Source of the DNA: Ruminococcaceae bacterium UBA7135 | GTDB lineage: Bacteria > Bacillota > Clostridia > Oscillospirales > Ruminococcaceae | DNA length: 17,436 nt | Assembly (NCBI GenBank): GCA_002492075.1 | Contig: DKXD01000026.1 | Span: 1-17,436, forward strand | Direction: 5' to 3' | Shown here: piece after piece, positions 6,851-12,469 of the stretch | Layout of the letters: each line of letters opens with the position of its first letter | Numbering within the stretch: the first letter of the stretch is position 1 | The notes under the pieces: generated by a model | The model's input: the letters and a program-made list of their open reading frames with translations, nothing else | Database searches by the model: none | Told to the model about the DNA's origin: nothing | Program-made: the position numbers and the translations under genes

Positions 6851-7220
6851 ATTTGGCGAAAATTTTCTTGATATAAGTGTCGAGCCGCCCGAAACTATAT
6901 TTGTGTTTGACGTTAAAAGCAATGGCTTTACGGGTTGCGGCGAATGCGAAGTCGACGAAGAGGACATTTCGCGGTTTGTCAGTGAGCTTGAGGAAATGTA
7001 TCGTTTGGAGCGCGATAACGCAAAGCTGCAAAGTGTTTTTGGCTATGAGTCGCGGGTCGAGTTCATAATGCGAAAAACAGGACACGTTATTGTTTGCGGA
7101 AAAGCAAGTTGCTTAAAACATTCCGTTGAGTTTGAGTTCGAGGCAGACCAGACCGTGCTCCCGTCCTTTATAAAGCGGCTGCGCGAGATGTTGAACGCTA
7201 TAGAGGAGAGCGATATATGA
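6834..7220 (+). CDS. WapI-like putative immunity protein, paralogue 1
   Basis: A small acidic cytoplasmic protein of 128 residues with no signal peptide. Its layout resembles the WapI-type immunity family (protectors against the WapA C-terminal tRNase toxin and relatives): an N-terminal strand with LEFGENFLDI, a GECEVDEEDISRFVSELEEMY segment, a TGHVIVCG strand, and the C-terminal hallmark EFEADQTVLPSFIKRL. The family call is from memory of the FEFxxDQTxL motif and needs a profile search. It is clearly paralogous to the next gene, with which it overlaps by ATGA. No toxin gene is visible nearby, so it would be an orphan immunity gene if the call is right. Confidence 0.6.
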   Translation: MNALLEFGENFLDISVEPPETIFVFDVKSNGFTGCGECEVDEEDISRFVSELEEMYRLERDNAKLQSVFGYESRVEFIMRKTGHVIVCGKASCLKHSVEFEFEADQTVLPSFIKRLREMLNAIEESDI

Positions 7221-7627
7221 ACGCGCGGTTTGAATTCGGTAAAAATTACATTGAAGTAGCGAATTTTAAACATTATCCCGAGGACGCGGCAAATGCAAAT
7301 CCCTACAACAGCGGTTTCAACTTATACGTTTTAAGCGGCGATTTTATGGGAATAGGCGAGTGCGAATATGACATAAAGGAGTTCCGCAGATTTATTTCAG
7401 AGCTTGAGGAAATGTACGAATTCAAGCTATATTCCGTAGAGTTGTCTGAAATATGCTACGGAGCGAAAATCATTTTTGAGATGAACAGAACGGGGCAAAT
7501 TAACGTTTCGGGAACTATCTATGGGGCGTGTATGCTGCATTCGATGACATTCGAGTTCAAGGCAGACCAGACCGCGCTGCCGCCGTTTATAAGGCAGCTC
7601 CGCGAAATGTTGGAGCGTTACAACTGA
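7217..7627 (+). CDS. WapI-like putative immunity protein, paralogue 2
   Basis: A 136-residue paralogue of the preceding gene. Both start MNAxxEFGxN, share a GECE segment followed by RFxSELEEMY, a TGxxxVxG strand and a C-terminal FEFxADQTxLPxFIxxLREML. The N-terminal loop (about residues 18-38, with HYPEDAANANPYNSG) is longer and different from paralogue 1, which is where specificity for a cognate toxin could differ (inference). The ribosome site GAGGAGAG (7203-7210) is inside the end of paralogue 1. The tandem arrangement points to local duplication followed by divergence. Confidence 0.6.
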   Translation: MNARFEFGKNYIEVANFKHYPEDAANANPYNSGFNLYVLSGDFMGIGECEYDIKEFRRFISELEEMYEFKLYSVELSEICYGAKIIFEMNRTGQINVSGTIYGACMLHSMTFEFKADQTALPPFIRQLREMLERYN

Positions 7628-7643
7628 TCATGGAGATGACATT

Positions 7644-8144
7644 ATGGGTAATCGTATCACATTTGGCGAAGATTCTTTGAAAATGAGCAACGGTCTGACT
7701 TCCGTTTTCATTGACGTTCTGACCCTTGCAGGCTCGCGGATTGCGCAGACGGTTGACGAAAAGCGATTGATAGTCTGGCTTGCCGAAAAGGATCAAAGCA
7801 AGGTTGGTATTGGAACGGTGGGCTTTGACATTTGTGAAATGCCGTGGAATACGGAGAATTTCGAGGAAAACAAGCGTTTTATGCTGAAAGTGATAGAGGC
7901 TGCGGAAAACAGAACGGATTGGGAAAAGCTCGATTATCAGCCTAATGAGGAGCATATATTTTGGGCGCTGAAAGAATTTGCGGAACTGATTTCAAAGCTT
8001 GATTTCAAATATGTTCTACCAAACGCTTTGGGTGAGTGGATAATGGCTGCGGATTCGGATGATCCCGTAATATGCGGTTTTCCGAAATGCGAAAAGCACG
8101 GAGCTCTGCTGTCGTGCTTCGGGTGTCATATTTGCAATAATTGA
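7644..8144 (+). CDS. Conserved hypothetical protein with C-terminal Cys/His motif
   Basis: A 166-residue soluble protein that I cannot assign to a named family. The N-terminal part is a mixed alpha/beta sequence rich in charged residues, including VGIGTVGFDICEMPW. The C-terminus has a compact set of potential metal ligands: Cys149 and His152 in CEKHG, then Cys158, Cys161 and Cys164 in CFGCHIC, ending two residues later. Its start (RITFGEDSLKM) loosely echoes the FGEN starts of the two WapI-like neighbours. It is 16 bp after them, with a GGAGATGA ribosome site, so it belongs to the same operon block. An immunity or antitoxin-like role would fit the context, but nothing in the sequence proves it. 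Confidence 0.6.
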   Translation: MGNRITFGEDSLKMSNGLTSVFIDVLTLAGSRIAQTVDEKRLIVWLAEKDQSKVGIGTVGFDICEMPWNTENFEENKRFMLKVIEAAENRTDWEKLDYQPNEEHIFWALKEFAELISKLDFKYVLPNALGEWIMAADSDDPVICGFPKCEKHGALLSCFGCHICNN

Positions 8145-8168
8145 GTTCGCCAAACCGGAGGTTCGGAT

Positions 8169-8744
8169 ATGCTCATAAAATTAAAATACGGGAAAACAAA
8201 CACCTACTTTATCAACGGCTTGTTGATAGATACCGATTACGCGGGAACGCTGCCCGCTTTTTACAAGGAAATAAAGAGAAACGATATCTCGATAACGGAT
8301 ATAAAATACGTTCTCGCAACGCATTATCACCCCGATCATATAGGGATCATCGGCGAATTGACGGCGCTTGGAGTTCAACTGCTGCTGATAGAACCCCAAA
8401 TCAAATATGTTCATTTTTCGGATAAAATATTAGGACGTGAACTGCGATTGGATTATAAGCCGATAGATGAAAGCAAGGCAGTTGTGATCTCCTGTGAGGA
8501 AAGCAGAAGTTTTCTGCTCGGAATGGGAATACAGGGCGAAATAATTCCGACAAAAAGTCACAGCGAAGACGGCGTTGCTGTTGTTTTGGACGATGGGAAC
8601 TGCTTTGTCGGCGATCTTGAACCGCCCGAATTTATCGGCGCTTATGAAAACAACGCGGCCCTTAAAGCGGATTGGGAGCGTATTTTGAGTCATGCTCCGA
8701 ATACGATATTTTTCGGTCATGCCAATGAGAAAGCAATGAGGTAA
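8169..8744 (+). CDS. MBL-fold metallo-hydrolase
   Basis: A 191-residue metallo-beta-lactamase-fold protein. The primary metal motif is HYHPDH (His52, His54, Asp56, His57); further ligands are His131 in SHSEDG, Asp149 in FVGDLEP and His184 in FFGHANE. All five conserved motif positions are filled, so it is probably an active zinc or iron hydrolase. At under 200 residues it is a minimal single-domain member, and the substrate is unknown. A CGGAGG ribosome site precedes ATG 8169. The gap to the Nudix gene downstream is only 2 bp, which suggests coupled translation. Confidence 0.85.
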   Translation: MLIKLKYGKTNTYFINGLLIDTDYAGTLPAFYKEIKRNDISITDIKYVLATHYHPDHIGIIGELTALGVQLLLIEPQIKYVHFSDKILGRELRLDYKPIDESKAVVISCEESRSFLLGMGIQGEIIPTKSHSEDGVAVVLDDGNCFVGDLEPPEFIGAYENNAALKADWERILSHAPNTIFFGHANEKAMR

Positions 8745-8746
8745 TT

Positions 8747-9706
8747 ATGAGATTTAAATTCTGCCCCAAGTGCGGGGAAAGACTGACTTTAAAGCCTATG
8801 GGCGACGACGGCGACACGCCGTTCTGCGAAAAATGCGGTAAACCGTGGTTCGATATGTTCTCAAGCGCAGTAATAACGCTGGTTGTCAATGAATACGGCG
8901 AGGCGGCGCTGTTAAAGCAGAACTATATGTCCGAAAAATATATGGTGCTCGTTTCAGGATTTATCAAGCCCGGCGAGACCGCCGAGGAAACGGCTCGGCG
9001 CGAGGTTCATGAGGAGATCGGTATAGAGCTTACGGACAACCGCCTTGTTGGAACGTATTGGTTCGCGAAAAAGGATATGATGATGATCGGCTTTATCGCG
9101 CGCGCGAAAAAGGCGGAACTGAGGCTTTCCGGAGAGGTGGACGAGGCGCGGTGGGTGCCCGTTGAGGACGCGATAAATCTCGTACACCCTGAGGGCAGCG
9201 TTTCATATGCGTTGTTGGACGAGTATCTTAAACGAAGCGTTTCGGAAAAGTTTGTTGAGGATATAAGGGAAATAAAGTGGTTTGAAAACAGCGGCACTCC
9301 AACGGAAAAATATTTGCTCGTGCGTTCTGTATACGACGCTTATGACAATTGGAACGCGAAATATTTAAGTGTTTGGGAGCCGCAGATATATTTCCTAGAG
9401 GAGCTGGCGGAGAAAATCATAGGCGATGACACGATAGACGATATCTTTGAGACCGTTTCGGCGGCTCTGGACAGCGATATATGGCGTGAATGGCAGCTTT
9501 TCAGAGAGCGTGCGGGACTTAATGAAGAAAACACGCTTGACGAGGAGATCGCAGATATGGCAAAGCGCGATTTGTGCTGGGCTGCGGTCGAAAAGGCGCT
9601 GAACATAACGGGATTTTTTACGGAGCTGCTTGATATATATCGCGGCGGATATTTTCCCTGCGGCTGGGACGGAGAGTATCCGAACGGCAGAGCGGCGGTT
9701 ATGTGA
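8747..9706 (+). CDS. Zinc-ribbon Nudix hydrolase with extra C-terminal domain
   Basis: A 319-residue two-domain protein. The N-terminus is a zinc ribbon with Cys6, Cys9, Cys27 and Cys30, followed by a Nudix fold whose box is complete: G71, E77, R85, E86, E89, E90, G92. These enzymes cleave nucleoside diphosphates linked to another group. The zinc ribbon resembles NudC (NAD-capping pyrophosphatase), but the NudC SQPWPFPxS signature after the box is not seen, so I do not call it NudC. Residues from about 165 to 319 form an additional acidic, Trp-rich helical domain ending YFPCGWDGEYPNGRAAVM; I recognise no named family for it. The domain looks like a once-separate protein fused to the hydrolase. 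Confidence 0.8.
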   Translation: MRFKFCPKCGERLTLKPMGDDGDTPFCEKCGKPWFDMFSSAVITLVVNEYGEAALLKQNYMSEKYMVLVSGFIKPGETAEETARREVHEEIGIELTDNRLVGTYWFAKKDMMMIGFIARAKKAELRLSGEVDEARWVPVEDAINLVHPEGSVSYALLDEYLKRSVSEKFVEDIREIKWFENSGTPTEKYLLVRSVYDAYDNWNAKYLSVWEPQIYFLEELAEKIIGDDTIDDIFETVSAALDSDIWREWQLFRERAGLNEENTLDEEIADMAKRDLCWAAVEKALNITGFFTELLDIYRGGYFPCGWDGEYPNGRAAVM

Positions 9707-9728
9707 GAAAATATATCGGAGAGTGAAT

Positions 9729-10619
9729 ATGAGAATATCAAAAAATTGGCAAGACTACGAGCTTATAGACACCGCAAACGGCGAGCGTCTGGAGCGTTGG
9801 GGTGATGTTATCCTCATTCGCCCCGACCCGCAGATAATCTGGAAAAACGCGGGAGACGCTCCCGAATGGGCGACCGCTCACGCGCGTTATATCCGTTCGG
9901 ACAAGGGAGGGGGAGCGTGGGATTATCGTCGAAAGCTCCCAGAAAGCTGGAAGATAAGCTACGGTGAGCTTACGTTTATGGTAAAGCCCACGGGTTTCAA
10001 GCATACGGGGCTGTTCCCCGAGCAGGCGGTAAACTGGGATTACTGCGGCGAGCTTATCCGAGCGGCGGGCAGACCGATAAATGTGCTGAACCTGTTCGCC
10101 TACACTGGCGGAGCAACTCTTGCTTGCGCGGCGGCGGGAGCGAGTGTCTGCCACTGTGACGCAGTAAAGGGTATGGTGGATTGGGCTCGTACCAACGCTA
10201 AATTATCGGGGCTGGATGAAAAGCCTGTTCGCTGGATAGTTGACGACGCGAACAAGTTTATAGGGCGAGAGATTCGCCGCGGAACACGCTATGACGGCGT
10301 TATCCTCGACCCGCCCAGCTATGGGCGCGGAACAAACGGTGAAATGTGGAAGCTTGAAGATAGCATTTTCGAGCTTATGACGAATATCACCGCGCTTTTG
10401 TCCGATAAGCCGCTGTTTGTGCTACTGAACTCGTATACAACGGGTCTTTCGGCAAGCGTTATGAGCTATCTTCTGCAAATGACGGTCGGTAAGCGCTTTA
10501 AGATAGAAGTGCTTTCCGAGGAGATCGGTCTGCCCGTAAAGCAGACGGGTATGCCGCTGCCTTGCGGAAGCACGGCGATCGTGAGATTTTTGCGAGAATC
10601 AGTTAATGCGGCAAAATAA
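9729..10619 (+). CDS. RlmI-like class I SAM-dependent methyltransferase
   Basis: A 296-residue Rossmann-fold methyltransferase. Motif I is NLFAYTGG (121-128), the acidic ligand is Asp144 in CHCDAVKG, and the catalytic-type motif is LDPPSYGRG (193-201). The N-terminal stretch NWQDYELIDTANGERLERWG is typical of the Methyltrans_SAM group related to the 23S rRNA m5C methyltransferase RlmI, but the RlmI PUA domain is absent. It is probably an RNA methyltransferase; the exact target is unknown. ATG 9729 has a GGAGAGTGA ribosome site; the open frame continues upstream to 9630, but that part overlaps the Nudix gene without a ribosome site. It is the last gene of the operon. Confidence 0.8.
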   Translation: MRISKNWQDYELIDTANGERLERWGDVILIRPDPQIIWKNAGDAPEWATAHARYIRSDKGGGAWDYRRKLPESWKISYGELTFMVKPTGFKHTGLFPEQAVNWDYCGELIRAAGRPINVLNLFAYTGGATLACAAAGASVCHCDAVKGMVDWARTNAKLSGLDEKPVRWIVDDANKFIGREIRRGTRYDGVILDPPSYGRGTNGEMWKLEDSIFELMTNITALLSDKPLFVLLNSYTTGLSASVMSYLLQMTVGKRFKIEVLSEEIGLPVKQTGMPLPCGSTAIVRFLRESVNAAK

Positions 10620-10640
10620 AACAATGTATCAATATGCTGT

Positions 10641-10668
10641 GGGCGGCTTTAGACCGCCTTTATTTTTT
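10641..10668 (+). terminator. Rho-independent terminator of the long operon
   Basis: GGCGG (10642-10646) pairs with CCGCC (10654-10658) around a 7-nt loop, followed by TTTATTTTTT. It lies 22 bp after the methyltransferase stop codon and before the promoter of the cell-wall gene pair. Confidence 0.8.
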
Positions 10669-10744
10669 GTACAAAAACGACGTAAAAATTTATAAAAAAT
10701 GCTCAAATTTCCACGAAAATTCCGTGAATGTCGGGCTTTGCCTA

Positions 10745-10773
10745 TTGACGCGGTATTATTTATGTGTTATAAT
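10745..10773 (+). promoter_or_regulatory. Predicted promoter of the cell-wall gene pair
   Basis: TTGACG (10745-10750), one base off consensus, and a perfect TATAAT (10768-10773) are separated by 17 bp. The first start codon is at 10839. No second promoter was recognised before the amidase gene at 12470, so this one probably drives both. Confidence 0.8.
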
Positions 10774-10838
10774 ATATATAATTATAAAGCAGTATAAATA
10801 CAGATATAGACTAAACAGATTTATTTGGGGAAAAAACT

Positions 10839-12389
10839 ATGAAAAGCAAAACTATTGCCTCGCTGTCGTTTGCTTTGGTTTCGTGTATGCTGGGGGGCTG
10901 CGCGAATAAGACAGAGCAGGCGACGGTGATCGTAGTGGACAGCGGGGGAGCGTCCGAAAATAATTCCACATCGGCTGTTGTTTCATCGGAAAAGGTGAGT
11001 TCAAGTCAGGCGGTGAGTATTGTTGTACCCAAAAGCAGCTCATCAACGACCACCAAAGCTCCGGTAAGTGTTTTTATTCCGCAGCCCGATCATTATGAAC
11101 CAAACTCCGATACTTCAAGCTCTTCCGAAAGCACTTTTTCAACCGGCGGTTCAAGCGAAAACTCGTTCGTATTGCCGTCAACGCCCCCTCAATCTTCAAA
11201 CGCATCAAGCTCATCGTCAATAAGTTCCTCAAGCAGTTCAAGCTCCTCAAAAAACGAACAGCCTTCCGTTCCCGTTATACCGGATGATCCTATCGGCACA
11301 AACAGTTATCAAACGCTTAATTACAGTGAGGTAAAGGGCGTGTGGATCTCTTATATAGAACTTGCGGGGCTTTCAAGCGGTTCGGAAAGCGAATTCAGAA
11401 ATTCGCTGGGCAATGTTTACGATAACTGCGTTTCTTTGGGAATAAACACGGTGTTTGTACACGTTCGGTCGCATGGAGACGCTTATTACAACTCCGATTA
11501 TTTCCCGCGGACAAAGTATATAGGAGGCAGCTACGATCCGCTTCCCGTGATGATAGATGAGGCTCACAAGCGCGGATTGTCTTTTCAAGCGTGGATAAAT
11601 CCGATGCGCGGCTGTTCCGTTTCCGACATCTCCAGAGAAAACGGATATCCTATGTACAGCTGGGCTGACGGAGAAACGCGGCTTGTGGAACTCAACAATT
11701 ATTACTATCTCAATCCTGCTTATGATGAGGTTATTGATCTTATATCAAAGGGCGCGGAGGAGATAGTCGCGAATTACGACGTTGACGGACTTCATATAGA
11801 CGATTATTTCTATCCGACTACAGAGAAGTGGTTTGACAGCGCGGCGTTTGCGGAAAGCTCATACAGTAAGCTTTCGGATTTCCGTTTCGCCAACTGCGAT
11901 AAGCTTGTAAGTTCGCTTTACAGCGCGGTAAAAAGAGCTAATAACACCGCGATATTCGGTGTAAGTCCTCAAGGAAATTACAACAACAATTATGCGTATA
12001 TGTACGCCGATGTGGAAAAATGGTGTACCGAAAGCGGTTATCTCGACTATATAATGCCGCAGATCTATTTTGGGTTCAAAAATGCCGCGCAGCCGTATTC
12101 CGATGTGGTAAAGCAGTGGGATAACATTGCGGCAAAGGGAAAAGTTCCGCTTATCGTTGGACTTTCTCCGTCTAAAATAGGCACGGAGGACGGTTGGGGC
12201 GGCACATACGGAAAGCGCGAATGGATAGATGACAAAGAAATATTGAAACGTCAGTTCCTTGAAGCGGCAGAGCAGGTATCCTATGGGGGAATATGCTTAT
12301 ACAGCTATAACAGTATGTTCAATGCCGATATCGATGTAAAAGCGCAGGTAGACGCGGAGGTCGCGGCGCTGAAAGCCGCTATGAATTAA
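10839..12389 (+). CDS. GHL10 (DUF187) family glycosyl hydrolase lipoprotein
   Basis: A predicted surface lipoprotein of 516 residues. The signal peptide ends in the lipobox LGGC with lipidated Cys21. Residues about 25-155 are a low-complexity Ser-rich linker, including an uninterrupted Ser stretch near 130-137, that would extend the domain across the wall. From about 165 onward is a GHL10/DUF187 TIM-barrel domain: VKGVWISYIEL, INTVFVHVRSHGDAYYNS, the acidic motif GLHIDDYFYP (Asp321, Asp322), GVSPQGNY, YIMPQIYFG and the closing GGICLYSYNSM. Relatives include B. subtilis YngK and E. coli DigH (YddW), which cleaves peptide-free peptidoglycan glycan strands; that activity is inferred here. GGGG at 10827-10830 is its ribosome site. 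Confidence 0.85.
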   Translation: MKSKTIASLSFALVSCMLGGCANKTEQATVIVVDSGGASENNSTSAVVSSEKVSSSQAVSIVVPKSSSSTTTKAPVSVFIPQPDHYEPNSDTSSSSESTFSTGGSSENSFVLPSTPPQSSNASSSSSISSSSSSSSSKNEQPSVPVIPDDPIGTNSYQTLNYSEVKGVWISYIELAGLSSGSESEFRNSLGNVYDNCVSLGINTVFVHVRSHGDAYYNSDYFPRTKYIGGSYDPLPVMIDEAHKRGLSFQAWINPMRGCSVSDISRENGYPMYSWADGETRLVELNNYYYLNPAYDEVIDLISKGAEEIVANYDVDGLHIDDYFYPTTEKWFDSAAFAESSYSKLSDFRFANCDKLVSSLYSAVKRANNTAIFGVSPQGNYNNNYAYMYADVEKWCTESGYLDYIMPQIYFGFKNAAQPYSDVVKQWDNIAAKGKVPLIVGLSPSKIGTEDGWGGTYGKREWIDDKEILKRQFLEAAEQVSYGGICLYSYNSMFNADIDVKAQVDAEVAALKAAMN

Positions 12390-12469
12390 GAAAAATATAT
12401 AGAGAAACAAATTTTTTCAAAGCTTATCACTACAGGTCACTAAAAATCACAGCAAGGGGGAAATGAATT

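Noticed and set aside
6834..8144. Complete toxin-antitoxin or contact-dependent inhibition locus.
   Set aside because: No toxin, Rhs/YD-repeat, LXG or secretion gene is visible; only immunity-like proteins are present.
8747..9706. Annotation as NAD-capping pyrophosphatase NudC.
   Set aside because: The zinc ribbon fits but the SQPWPFPxS motif after the Nudix box is not present and the C-terminal domain is foreign to NudC.
9630..9728. N-terminal extension of the methyltransferase by 33 codons.
   Set aside because: It overlaps the Nudix gene end, has no ribosome site, and the translated stretch is unlike the family; ATG 9729 has GGAGAGTGA upstream.
10634..10909. Open reading frame of 91 codons across the terminator and promoter upstream of the GHL10 gene.
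   Set aside because: It spans a T-tailed terminator and a consensus promoter, has no ribosome site and ends inside the lipoprotein gene in another frame.
11190..11260. Direct-repeat or CRISPR-like tract in the Ser-rich region.
   Set aside because: The apparent repetition is caused by serine codons in a coding linker; there are no spaced identical repeats.
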